DNA of 64,000 bases, taken from Brooklawnia sp032229645. GTDB lineage: Bacteria; Actinomycetota; Actinomycetes; Propionibacteriales; Propionibacteriaceae. The notes under the pieces are model-generated. The model searched no databases, was not told where the DNA came from, and was given only the letters and a program-made list of their open reading frames with translations. Within the stretch, counting starts at the first letter, position 1; each line of letters starts with the position of its first letter. Below are positions 1 through 9,079 of the stretch, piece by piece. The stretch is from assembly GCA_963722295.1 (NCBI GenBank), contig CAVRLB010000002.1:62001-126000 (forward strand), written 5' to 3'. Both the position numbers and the translations under genes were made by a program.

Positions 1-1
1 C

Positions 2-3000
2 GAGCACGCCGACGTGTTCTTCGTCATCGGCGCGAATATGGCCGACTGCCATCCGATCCTCTACCTGCGGATGATGGACCGAGTGCGGGCCGGAGCCACG
101 CTGATCGTGGTCGATCCGCGCCGCAACGCGACCGCCGCCAACGCCGACTTGTTCCTGCAGGTGAAGCCGGGCACCGACCTGGCCCTGCTCAACGGCCTGC
201 TGCATCTGCTGGTTGCGAACGGGCACATCGACGAGGCGTTCATCACCGAATACACGCAGGGCTGGGAGGATCTGCCACCGCTGCTGGCCGACTATCCGCC
301 GTCCGTGGTCGCCGACCTGACCGGCGTCGACGAGGCCGACCTGCGCCGGGCGGCCCAACTGATCGGCGAGGCCGGAAACTGGATGTCGTGCTGGACGATG
401 GGCCTCAACCAGAGCACCCACGGCACCTGGAACACCAACGCCCTGGTCAACCTGCACCTGGCCACCGGCGCAATCTGCCGCCCAGGCAGTGGACCGTTCT
501 CGCTGACCGGGCAGCCGAACGCGATGGGCGGACGCGAGATGGGCTACATGGGTCCGGGGCTGCCCGGCCAGCGCACCGTGCTGGACGCCGACGACCGCGC
601 CTTCGTCGAGCAGGCGTGGGGGCTGGCGCCGGCCACCCTGCGCAGCGACATCAGCGCCGGCACGGTCGACCTGTTCCGGCGGATGAAATCCGGCTCGATC
701 AAGGCGGCCTGGATCATCTGCACCAACCCGGTCGCCTCGGTGCCCAACCGGGCCAACGTGATCGCCGGGCTCGAGGCCTGCGAGCTGGTCATCACGCAGG
801 ACGTCTTCGCCGAGACCGAGACCAACGCCTACGCCGACGTGCTGCTGCCCGCCGCGCTGTGGGCCGAATCGAGCTATGTGGCGGTCAACTCCGAGCGCAA
901 CCTGACCCTGCTGCAGCAGGCCGTCGATCCCGTCGGCGAGGCCTTGCCGGACTGGCAGATCATCGCCGCCGTGGCCCGCGCCATGGGCTACACGGACGCG
1001 TTCGGCCACGCCTCGTCCGAAGAGGTGTTCGAGGAGCTCACGCAGTTCTGGAACCCTAAGACCGGCTACGACCTGCGTGGCGTCAGCTACGCGCGGCTGG
1101 CCCGGACGCCCGTGCAATGGCCCGCACCGCCCCTCGACGACGAGGCAGCCGGCGGCGACCACGGCCGGAACCCGATCCGCTACCTCAACGACGGGGTCAG
1201 CCAGCGGCTGCTCGAACGACCGGACGGCGTCCGCCCCCGGCTCGCCTTCGCCACCCCGAGCGGGCGCGCGGTGTTCTTCGCGCGCCCGCACGTCAACCCG
1301 GCCGAACTGGCCGACGACGACTACCCGTTCGTCCTCAACACCGGCCGGCTGCAGCACCAGTGGCACACGCTGACCAAGACCGGGAAGGTCGCCAAGCTGA
1401 ACAAGCTGAACCCCGGACCGTTCGTCGACGTGCATCCCGAGGACGCCGCCCGGCTGGGCGTCCACGACGGCGATACCGTCGAGGTGGCGTCACGGCGCGG
1501 CCGGGCCGTGCTGCCGGCCGTGGTCACCGACCGGGTCCAGCCCGGCAACCTGTTCGCTCCTTTCCACTGGAACGACATCTTCGGCGAGAACCTGGCGGTC
1601 AACGCAGTGACCAGCGACGCCGTCGACCCGGTCTCATTCCAACCCGAGTTCAAGGTGGCCGCAGTGACACTGACCAAGATCGCCGCGGCGTCCCCGAGCC
1701 TCCCGCGGACCGAGGGGACGGTCTCCGCGGTCGCCCTTCCCACGGACCGGACCGAGGTGCGGCTCGAGGGTGCCGACCCCACCGACCGGACCGGATCGGC
1801 GCTCGCCGCGCTCGGCCTGCCCCGCATCACCCTGCCGACTCTCAGCCCCGAACAGAGCCACTACCTGCAGGGTCTGCTCTGGGCCCTGGACGCCCGCCCC
1901 GAGAGCTCGCCGGCGCGACTGCCGGCGTCCGCACCGTTCGACACGATCACGCGGGCCTGGCTGGACGGCATGATCGCCGGTCTCCACGGACAGGCCGCGG
2001 CCCCGGCCCCCGCTTCCGCGCCGCCCCTGTCCGAGACCGGCGAGGGCCCGCCCGTTCTGGTGCTGTGGGGGTCCCAGACTGGCACCGCCGAGGACTACGC
2101 CGGCGACTGCGCCGAGCGGCTGCGCGCGGCCGGGTTCACCGTCGAGCTGACCGGCATGGACGAGGTCGACCTCGCCGGGCTGCCGGCGGCCCCGGTCGTG
2201 CTGCTGATTAGTAGCACCTTCGGCGACGGCGGACCACCCGACAACGGCGAGACGTTCTGGGACGGACTGGCCGACGAAGGCGCGGCGGCGCTGACCGGCG
2301 TCCGATTCTCGGTGCTGGCGTTCGGCGATTCCAGCTACGACGACTTCTGCGGGCACGGGCGGCGACTGGACGCCCGGATGGCCGAGCTCGGTGCCAAGCG
2401 GATCCTCGAGCGGGCAGACTGCGAACCGGGCGACGAGCAGGCGGCCGAAGCCTGGCTGGCCAACATCGTCGACCGGCTCACCGAAGCACGGGACGCCGAT
2501 CAGCCCCAGACCATCGCCATCCCCAGCAGCCGGACCAGTGCCGAGCCGCGGCAGCCCACGCCGACCACGAAGGCCGAGGCCGGTCGGTACTCCCGGAATG
2601 CGCCTCTGCTCACCCGTGTCACCGTGAACAATCGGCTGGGCGGCAACGGCAGCAGCAAGGACGTCCGCCAGTTCGGCTTCGCCATCGACGGCGAGTTCGA
2701 GTACCGAGCGGGCGACGCGCTCGGCGTCCGGCCGCTCAACAGCGACGATGCGGTACGGAACTGGCTGGCCGTCACCGGTCTAAACGGTGAGGCCGCCGTC
2801 GAACTGGACGGCGTCGGCCTGTCGCTGCGGGACGCCTGCACCCGGCACCTGGAGATCGTCAACGTCACGCCCGCGCTGCTCCGATTCGTCAACGAGCGGG
2901 CCGGCGACCGCGACCTCGGCACCCTGCTGCGGACCGGCAACACCCTCAAACTGCAGCGTTGGCTGTGGGGCAAGCAGGCGGTCGACGTGCTGGCCCAGTA

Positions 3001-3697
3001 CCCGGTCAGCGCCCCGGCCGAGGACTGGGTGTCGATGCTGCCGCGGCTGCAGCCACGTCAGTACTCGATCTCGTCCAGCCCGTTGGAGCATCCCGGCGAG
3101 GTGCAGCTGACGGTCTCCGCCGTCCGCTTCGAGTATCAGGGCCAGACGCGCCATGGGGTCTGCTCGACCTTCCTCGCCGACCACAGCGAGTCGGCGGACG
3201 TCCCGGTGTTCGTCCAGCCAACGACCCATTTCCGGCCGCCGTCCGACCCCGAGGTGCCGATGATCATGGTCGGGCCGGGCACCGGGGTGGCGCCGTTCCG
3301 GGGCTTCCTCCAGGAACGCAAGGCACTGGGTCACAGCGGCCGCAACTGGCTGTTCTTCGGCGAGCGGAACTCGGCCACGGACTTCTACTACGCCGACGAG
3401 CTGACCGGGCTGCGCGACTCCGGCGTACTCACTGACCTAACCTGCGCGTTCTCCCGCGACCAGCGGCACAAGGTATACGTACAGGACCGGCTGCGCGAAC
3501 AAGCCGCCCGGGTCTGGACTTGGCTCGACGACGGTGCCCACTTCTACGTCTGCGGCGACGCCAAGCGGATGGCGAAGGACGTCGACGCCGCCCTGCACGA
3601 CATCGTCCGTGACCAGAGCGGCATGTCGGACGACGACGCGGCCGCCTACGTCAAGGCGATGGTCAAGCAGCGACGCTACATGCGCGACGTCTACTGA
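2..3697 (+). CDS. Nitrate reductase fused to sulfite reductase-type flavoprotein (5' end outside window)
   Basis: Reduces nitrate to nitrite in the cytoplasm, with an NADPH-dependent diflavin electron-input module in the same chain. The frame is open to the left edge, so the N-terminus, including any [4Fe-4S] motif, is missing; 1231 residues are visible. Counting from the first visible residue: about 1-560 is a molybdopterin oxidoreductase with its dinucleotide-binding domain (TGRLQHQWHT near 445); about 685-830 is a flavodoxin domain (WGSQTGTAEDYA); about 870-1231 is a CysJ/ferredoxin reductase-like module with the FAD motif RQYSISSSP (about 1018), NADPH motif GPGTGVAPFRGF (about 1090) and YVCGDAKRM (about 1181). 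Residues about 600-680 form a linker. Such fusions are known as bifunctional nitrate reductase/sulfite reductase flavoprotein. The nirBD-narK neighbours support nitrate assimilation rather than sulfite reduction. Confidence 0.93.
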   Translation, partial: EHADVFFVIGANMADCHPILYLRMMDRVRAGATLIVVDPRRNATAANADLFLQVKPGTDLALLNGLLHLLVANGHIDEAFITEYTQGWEDLPPLLADYPPSVVADLTGVDEADLRRAAQLIGEAGNWMSCWTMGLNQSTHGTWNTNALVNLHLATGAICRPGSGPFSLTGQPNAMGGREMGYMGPGLPGQRTVLDADDRAFVEQAWGLAPATLRSDISAGTVDLFRRMKSGSIKAAWIICTNPVASVPNRANVIAGLEACELVITQDVFAETETNAYADVLLPAALWAESSYVAVNSERNLTLLQQAVDPVGEALPDWQIIAAVARAMGYTDAFGHASSEEVFEELTQFWNPKTGYDLRGVSYARLARTPVQWPAPPLDDEAAGGDHGRNPIRYLNDGVSQRLLERPDGVRPRLAFATPSGRAVFFARPHVNPAELADDDYPFVLNTGRLQHQWHTLTKTGKVAKLNKLNPGPFVDVHPEDAARLGVHDGDTVEVASRRGRAVLPAVVTDRVQPGNLFAPFHWNDIFGENLAVNAVTSDAVDPVSFQPEFKVAAVTLTKIAAASPSLPRTEGTVSAVALPTDRTEVRLEGADPTDRTGSALAALGLPRITLPTLSPEQSHYLQGLLWALDARPESSPARLPASAPFDTITRAWLDGMIAGLHGQAAAPAPASAPPLSETGEGPPVLVLWGSQTGTAEDYAGDCAERLRAAGFTVELTGMDEVDLAGLPAAPVVLLISSTFGDGGPPDNGETFWDGLADEGAAALTGVRFSVLAFGDSSYDDFCGHGRRLDARMAELGAKRILERADCEPGDEQAAEAWLANIVDRLTEARDADQPQTIAIPSSRTSAEPRQPTPTTKAEAGRYSRNAPLLTRVTVNNRLGGNGSSKDVRQFGFAIDGEFEYRAGDALGVRPLNSDDAVRNWLAVTGLNGEAAVELDGVGLSLRDACTRHLEIVNVTPALLRFVNERAGDRDLGTLLRTGNTLKLQRWLWGKQAVDVLAQYPVSAPAEDWVSMLPRLQPRQYSISSSPLEHPGEVQLTVSAVRFEYQGQTRHGVCSTFLADHSESADVPVFVQPTTHFRPPSDPEVPMIMVGPGTGVAPFRGFLQERKALGHSGRNWLFFGERNSATDFYYADELTGLRDSGVLTDLTCAFSRDQRHKVYVQDRLREQAARVWTWLDDGAHFYVCGDAKRMAKDVDAALHDIVRDQSGMSDDDAAAYVKAMVKQRRYMRDVY

Positions 3698-3834
3698 CGT
3701 GTGCGGCACCACCTTGTCGGGACCCGTCGCGCCTCGCCAGGCGGGCGTCCCACTTCTCACCGCCGCCCGACCTCGGCGTGAGCCTACGGTGAGCCGAACG
3801 TAACCCCTTGACGACGCCACGGAAACATGGCACT

Positions 3835-3855
3835 GCTTGACTGAAATCAGCAAGC
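3835..3855 (+). other. Small hairpin in the leader upstream of the nirB operon
   Basis: GCTTG at the left pairs with CAAGC at the right, with an inner CTG/CAG stem around an AAAT loop and a single bulged A. It lies about 90 bases before the small gene at 3944, in the 246-base gap after the nitrate reductase gene. No T-run follows, so it is not a classical terminator. It may be a leader RNA element; its function is unknown. The rest of the gap shows no gene. Confidence 0.3.
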
Positions 3856-3943
3856 CCAACGATGCGCCGGCAGCCCCCGTGGAGGCGCTTCGTGCGGCCC
3901 GAGCGTAGCGGCCGGAGCCCCAACCCGGACAGGAACCCGCCTG

Positions 3944-4291
3944 ATGATCAGCACCCACACTTTCCTGCAGGGCATTTTCGCCTTCACCGGCGCCGGCCTG
4001 GACGACGCCGGCGTGATCGATCCGACGCTGACCCACGAGGTGCCCTTGGGCCGCACCTGTCAGGCCCTCTACTTCCGGGGCGGCAACTCCTGCGATGAGC
4101 TGATCGTGGTGGCCCTGGTCCGCGACGGCGCCGTGATGCGCCTGTTCCCGATCGGCGCCCGCTCCGACGTCCACGTTCCGCTGCGCGTCGTGGAGGACCT
4201 GGACGGCGGTACCCGCCTCGAGCTGTGGATGTCGGCCCCGACCGGGATGTCGGGAACCGTGGTCGTCGACCTCGGCCTGGTGGAGCACTGA
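3944..4291 (+). CDS. Conserved hypothetical protein of the nitrate assimilation cluster
   Basis: A 115-residue protein that I do not recognise. It has no signal peptide, membrane segment or metal motif; only two Cys are present and they are not in a clear motif. It looks like a compact soluble domain rich in beta-strand patterns (ALYFRGG, ELIVVALVRDG, GTVVVDLG). The ATG follows a purine-rich GGACAGGAA segment, and the stop lies one base before the nirB start, so it is very probably co-translated with nirB. Its place between nitrate reductase and nitrite reductase suggests an accessory or regulatory role in nitrate/nitrite metabolism, but nothing in the sequence proves this. Confidence 0.7.
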   Translation: MISTHTFLQGIFAFTGAGLDDAGVIDPTLTHEVPLGRTCQALYFRGGNSCDELIVVALVRDGAVMRLFPIGARSDVHVPLRVVEDLDGGTRLELWMSAPTGMSGTVVVDLGLVEH

Positions 4292-4292
4292 G

Positions 4293-6813
4293 ATGACCGC
4301 CGTCGACACCCGCGACCCGGGCCTGGCCGATCGGCCCGTGGCGCTGCGCGACCTCGTCGTGATCGGCAACGGCATGGCGGGCGCCCGCGCCGTCGAGGAG
4401 ATCCTGGCCCGCGGCGGCGCCGAGCAGTTCGCGATCACCATGTTCGGCGACGAGCCGTACGGCAACTACAACCGGATCATGCTCAGCCACGTGCTGGCCG
4501 GCGAGGAGCAGGACCACGACATCTTCCTCAACTCGCTGGCCTGGTACGACGAGAACCGGCATCACGCTGCACGCCGGCGTCCGGGTCACCCGCATCGACC
4601 GGTTCGCCAAGGTGGTGTTCGCCGACGACGGTTCGATGACGCCCTACGACGAGTTGATCATCGCCACCGGCAGCCGCTCGTTCCTGCCGCCGATGGCGAA
4701 CCTCTACGACGCCGCCGGCGCGCTGCTGCCCGGCGTGTTCGCCTTCCGAACCTTGGACGACACGCGCGCGATGATCGCCCACGCCGACCGGGTCGAGAGC
4801 GTCCGGGCCGTCGTGATCGGCGGTGGCCTGCTGGGCCTTGAGGCCGCCCGCGGGCTGCAGCGATTCGGCCTGGACGTCGCCGTGGTGCACGCCGGCAGCC
4901 ACCTGATGAGCGCGCAGGTCGGCCCGCAGGCCGGTGACATCATCCGGCGCAAGGTCGAGGCCCTCGGCATGACGGTGCACACCTCGGCCCGCACCACCGG
5001 CCTCCTCGGCAGCGACCGCGTCGAGGGCCTGGCGCTGGCCGACGGCACCGAACTGGCCTGCGACCTTGTGGTCGTCGCGGCCGGCATCCGACCCAATGTC
5101 GAGGTGGCCGAACTCGGCGGGCTCACCGTCGAGCGGGCCATCGTCGTCGAGGACGACATGCGCACCGTCGACGATCCGCATGTGTGGGCGGTCGGCGAAT
5201 GCGTTCAGCACCGCGGCCAGATCTACGGGCTGGTCGCCCCGCTGTGGGAGCAGGCCGTCGTGCTCGCCGACCAGCTCACCGAGCACGACCCGACCGCCGC
5301 CTACCACGGGTCCCGGCCGTCGACGAAGCTGAAGGTGGCGGGCGTCGACGTCGCGGCGATGGGGATCCAGGGCCCCGAACGCGACGATGACGAGCATGTC
5401 GTGTTCACCGAACCCGCCCGCGGCGTGTTCAAGTCGGTGGTGGTCCGCGACGACCGGATCGTCGGCGCGACACTGGTCGGCGACACCAGCAAGGTCAGCT
5501 TCCTGATGCAGGCCTTCGACCAGGGCACACCGCTGCCGGAGGAGCGCGCCGGCCTGCTGTTCGAGCTCGGCGGTCCGACCGAGGACGTCGGCGTCGCCGA
5601 ACTCGCCGACGACGTCCAGGTGTGCAACTGCAACGGCGTCACCAAGGGCGACCTGATCGCCTGCGTGCACGCCGGCGCCAGCACCGTCCAGCAGGTGATG
5701 GACGCCACTCGGGCCGGCAAGGGCTGCGGCTCGTGCAAGGAGCAGGTGTGCGCGATCGTGAAGCTGGCCGGCGCCGGCACCATCACCGAGGACCCGGCGG
5801 CACGCTGGTACGTGCCCGGCGTCCCACTGGACAAGCCCACCCTGATGGGGAGGATCCGTGAGCTGGGGCTGCGCTCGGTGTCGTCGGTGTTCGCCGCACT
5901 GGCTCCCGGCGGTGCCGAGGACGCCAAGTCGAAGATGGGCCTGGCGTCCCTGCTGAAGATGATGTGGGGCGGCGACTACGTCGACGAGAAGGACGCCAGG
6001 TTCATCAACGACCGGGTGCACGCCAACATCCAGAAGGACGGCACCTTCTCGGTCGTGCCGCAGATGCGCGGCGGGGTGACCGACGTCGAGCAGCTGCGGA
6101 AGATCGCCGACGTCGCCGAGAAGTATGACGTGCCGATGATCAAGCTGACCGGTGGCCAGCGCATCGACCTGCTGGGCATCCGCAAGGAGGACCTGCCGAA
6201 GGTGTGGGCCGACCTCGACATGCCGTCCGGCTTCGCCTACGGCAAGAGCTTGCGCACCGTGAAGACCTGCGTCGGGCAGGAGTTCTGCCGCTTCGGCACC
6301 GGTGACTCGACCCGATTGGGCGTCGAGTTGGAGGGCTGGCTGCAGGGGATGGAGTCGCCGGCCAAGATGAAGCTCGCGGTCTCCGGCTGTCCGCGCAACT
6401 GCGCCGAATCGTACGTGAAGGACGTCGGCATCGTCGCGGTGGAGGGCGGCCGCTGGGAGATCTACATCGGCGGGGCGGCGGGCGCGCAGATCCGCAAGGG
6501 CGACCTGCTGACCACCGTCGACTCCCCCGAGCAGGCCAAGCTGCTCACCGGACGATTCCTGCAGTACTACCGCGAGAACGCCAACTGGCTGGAACGCACC
6601 TACGCGTTCGTGCCGCGGATCGGGCTGGAACGCATCCGCGCGATAGTGGTGGACGACTCCGACGGCATCGCCGAACTGCTGGATGCCGCCGTACGGGTCC
6701 ACGTCGACAGCTACGTGGACCCGTGGACCGAGGGCGCCCGCCCGGCCGAACCGGGCCAGTTCCGCACCGCCCTGCCGTTGACCGTCCTGCCGCGGGTAGG
6801 GAGCCGGTCATGA
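4293..6813 (+). pseudogene. nirB: NADH-dependent nitrite reductase large subunit, frameshifted
   Basis: Reduces nitrite to ammonium in the cytoplasm with NADH, FAD, a [2Fe-2S] site, [4Fe-4S] and siroheme. One extra C at about 4556-4557 breaks the reading frame: codons from 4293 give a good N-terminus through SLAWYDEN, and the correct frame continues with GITLHAGVRVTRID into VFADDGSM if that base is removed. The corrected length is about 839 residues, normal for NirB. Motifs in the corrected numbering: VIGNGMAGARAVEE (FAD, about 20), VIGGGLLGLEAARG (NAD, about 174), BFD-type CNCNGVTKGDLIAC with GCGSC (about 444), and the siroheme/[4Fe-4S] ligands CVGQEFC (about 658) and CPRNC (about 700). All downstream motifs are intact, so this is either a very recent mutation or a sequencing error. 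The stop overlaps the nirD start (ATGA). Confidence 0.9.
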
Positions 6814-7133
6814 GCGCCGTCGCCGTCGAGTTCGACCTCGGCCCACTGGCCGATATCCCCGCCGGCGAGGGCCGCGCGTACGACGTGGCCGGACGCCAGC
6901 TGGCCGTCTTCCAACTGCGCACCGGCCAGGTGCGGGCGGTGGACGCCGTGTGCCCGCACCGGGGCGGACCCATCGCCGACGGCCAGACCGACGGGCGGGT
7001 CGTGCTCTGTCCCCTGCACCTGATCGCGTTCGACTTGGAGACCGGCTGCGCTGCCGGCTCGGAGCACACCCTGACCACCTATCCGATTCGCGTCGACGAC
7101 GCCGGCCACATCCTCGTCACCGTGGCCGGCTGA
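6810..7133 (+). CDS. nirD: Nitrite reductase small subunit, Rieske-type [2Fe-2S]
   Basis: Small subunit or ferredoxin-like partner of NirB. The ATG overlaps the nirB stop by ATGA, which fixes the start and gives 107 residues. It keeps a full Rieske cluster signature, CPHRGG at about 47 and CPLHL at about 68 (C-x-H and C-x2-H). The enterobacterial NirD family has the Rieske fold but lacks these ligands, so this copy probably binds a real cluster and may pass electrons. A second, ligand-free NirD lies at 8733. Translational coupling suggests it is the NirB partner; the name NirD rests on context and fold. Confidence 0.85.
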   Translation: MSAVAVEFDLGPLADIPAGEGRAYDVAGRQLAVFQLRTGQVRAVDAVCPHRGGPIADGQTDGRVVLCPLHLIAFDLETGCAAGSEHTLTTYPIRVDDAGHILVTVAG

Positions 7134-7181
7134 CCCCGGCCACGTCGTCCCGACTGACCCTTCACACTTCAGGAGACTTTG

Positions 7182-8558
7182 ATGAGCACCACCACGAATG
7201 CCCCCACCAGGACACGGCTCGAACCGCGTCGCATCGGTCGCTGGATCGACGACTGGCGTCCGGAGGACCTCACGTTCTGGAACGAGCAGGGCGCCAGGAT
7301 CGCCCGCCGCAACCTGATCTGGTCCGTCGCCAGCGAGCACATCGGCTTCTCGGTGTGGACGCTGTGGTCGGTGCTGGTGCTGTTCCTGGGCCCCGCCTAC
7401 GGTTTCGATGTCGGGCAGAAGTTCCTGCTCACCGCCGTCCCCTCGCTGCTCGGCTCGTTCGTGCGGGTGCCGTACACGTTCGCCGTCGCCGTGTTCGGTG
7501 GCCGCAACTGGACGGTGATCTCGGCCCTGCTGCTGCTGATCCCGACGGTGGCGATCGCCCTGGTGCTCGAGCCGGGCGTCTCGTTCACGACGCTGCTGTG
7601 TGTGAGCGCCCTGGCGGGTGTGGGCGGCGGCAACTTCGCGTCCTCCATGACGAACATCAATGCTTTCTTCCCCGCCCGCCTGAAGGGCTGGGCACTCGGC
7701 ATCAACGCCGGCGGCGGCAACCTCGGCGTGGCCGTGGCGCAGCTGATGGGCCTGCTGGTGCTGGCCCTGACCGGCACGCAGTACCCGCGGCTGCTGGTGG
7801 CCTTCTACGTTCCGCTGATCGTCGTGGTGGCGGTGATGGCCGCGATCAAGATGGACAACCTGACCCAGGTCAGCAACGCCAAAGGCGCGATACGCGAGGT
7901 CTCCACCCACGTCGAGAGCTGGGTGCTCGCCCTGCTCTACATCGGCACCTTCGGGTCGTTCATCGGGTTCTCGTTCGCGTTCGGCCAGGTGCTGCTCGTG
8001 CAGTTCCCCACCCAGTTCCCGAACCCGGCGTCCGCGGCGGCGCTGACCTTCCTCGGCCCGCTGCTCGGCTCGCTGATCCGGCCGGTCGGCGGCAAGCTCG
8101 CCGACCGCTACACCGGCTCGCTGGTGACGTTCTGGAACTTCCTCGCGATGGCGGTCGGGACGGTCGTGGTGCTGGTCGCCGCCCAGCAGAACTCGCTGCC
8201 GCTGTTCGTGGCCGGCTTCATCCTACTGTTCGTCTTCTCGGGCCTCGGCAACGGCTCCACCTATAAGATGATCCCGGCGATCTTCCTGGCCAAGGCGCAG
8301 CTGGCCGTCGGGTCCGGCGCCCCGATCGTGCAGGCGGACGCCCAGTCGCTGCGCCGCTCCGGTGCCCTGATCGGGTTGGCCGGCGCGATCGGCGCCCTGG
8401 GCGGGTTCGGGGTGAATCTGGCCTTCCGGCAGTCGTTCATGAGCCTCGGCAACGCCAACGGCGCCTATCTGGCGTTCATCGTGTTCTACGCGGTGTGCAT
8501 GGTCGTCACCTGGGCCTGGTTCATGCGCAACCGTCCCGGACGCCTCGACGGCGTCTGA
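7182..8558 (+). CDS. narK: Nitrate/nitrite MFS transporter
   Basis: Inner-membrane transporter of the nitrate/nitrite porter family, 458 residues with about 12 hydrophobic segments. The N-terminal SVASEHIGFSVWTLWSVL and GVGGGNFASSMTNINAFFP are typical NarK signatures (the nitrate signature lies around residues 145-165), and a second Gly-rich signature follows near residue 350 (GLGNGSTYKMIPAIF). AGGAG at 7171-7175 is placed correctly for the ATG at 7182; an in-frame TTG directly before it is less likely. The gene follows nirD by 48 bases and probably belongs to the nitrate assimilation operon, importing nitrate and/or exporting nitrite. Confidence 0.93.
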   Translation: MSTTTNAPTRTRLEPRRIGRWIDDWRPEDLTFWNEQGARIARRNLIWSVASEHIGFSVWTLWSVLVLFLGPAYGFDVGQKFLLTAVPSLLGSFVRVPYTFAVAVFGGRNWTVISALLLLIPTVAIALVLEPGVSFTTLLCVSALAGVGGGNFASSMTNINAFFPARLKGWALGINAGGGNLGVAVAQLMGLLVLALTGTQYPRLLVAFYVPLIVVVAVMAAIKMDNLTQVSNAKGAIREVSTHVESWVLALLYIGTFGSFIGFSFAFGQVLLVQFPTQFPNPASAAALTFLGPLLGSLIRPVGGKLADRYTGSLVTFWNFLAMAVGTVVVLVAAQQNSLPLFVAGFILLFVFSGLGNGSTYKMIPAIFLAKAQLAVGSGAPIVQADAQSLRRSGALIGLAGAIGALGGFGVNLAFRQSFMSLGNANGAYLAFIVFYAVCMVVTWAWFMRNRPGRLDGV

Positions 8559-8585
8559 CCGCCGGTGGGAAACCTGGGAGCCGTT

Positions 8586-8729
8586 GTGCCTCACCGGGCT
8601 CTCGACACGGACATCGTGGTGTTCGCCACCGGCGTCCGGCCCCGCGACGAACTGGCCCGCGTCGCCGGGCTGGCGATCGTCGGTCCGGTACTGGTCGCCG
8701 GACCCGAACTCATCACCCGAAGGAGTTGA
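8586..8729 (+). pseudogene. Remnant of a second nirB-type FAD/NAD reductase gene
   Basis: An open stretch of only 47 codons from a GTG. It contains DIVVFATGVRPRDELARVAG, which matches the part of NirB and related pyridine nucleotide-disulfide oxidoreductases that follows the NAD-binding domain; the intact nirB has DLVVVAAGIRPNVEVAELGG here. It then jumps to an unrelated-looking tail and stops three bases before the second nirD. Everything before and after this piece of the large subunit is missing. I read it as the scar of a deleted second nirB; a small functional peptide is unlikely. The stop overlaps the ribosome binding site region AAGGAG of the next gene. Confidence 0.65.
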
Positions 8730-8732
8730 CCC

Positions 8733-9077
8733 ATGCTCGACTGGATCTCCGTGTGCCGCTTCGACGGCCTGCGCCCCGACCGCGGCGCCGCCGTCCTGGT
8801 TGACGGCCGGCAGCTGGCCCTGTTCCGGCTCGCTGACGGCGAGCTGTTCACCGTGGACCACAAGGACCCGGCCACCGGCGCCAACGTGATGACTCACGGC
8901 ATCGTCGGCGACCGCCGCGGCGTCCCCACCCTGGCCTCGCCGCTGCACAAGCAGGTGTATGACCTGCGCACCGGGGAGTGCCTGGACACTGCGGGCGTCG
9001 GGCCGCAGACGTGGGCGGTCGAGCAGCCGTACGGCGTGGTCTTCGTCCGCGCCGTACGGCTGGCCCGGGCGGCTTGA
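8733..9077 (+). CDS. nirD: Nitrite reductase small subunit, ligand-free NirD
   Basis: A 114-residue protein with the Rieske-like fold of NirD but without Cys/His cluster ligands. The places where ligands would stand read VDHKDPATGANVM and SPLHKQVYD, as in classical NirD of enterobacteria and mycobacteria. It is therefore probably the structural small subunit of NirB. AGGAG at 8721-8725 precedes the ATG at 8733. It sits after a nirB remnant, so it looks like the surviving half of a second nirBD pair. It could replace or supplement the Rieske-type copy at 6810. Its end touches the hemD start. Confidence 0.85.
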   Translation: MLDWISVCRFDGLRPDRGAAVLVDGRQLALFRLADGELFTVDHKDPATGANVMTHGIVGDRRGVPTLASPLHKQVYDLRTGECLDTAGVGPQTWAVEQPYGVVFVRAVRLARAA

Positions 9078-9079
9078 CC

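Noticed and set aside
4528..6702. A 724-codon open frame opposite nirB
   Set aside because: Antisense shadow caused by high GC at third positions; Ala/His/Asp-rich composition without domains, while the + strand encodes NirB motifs.
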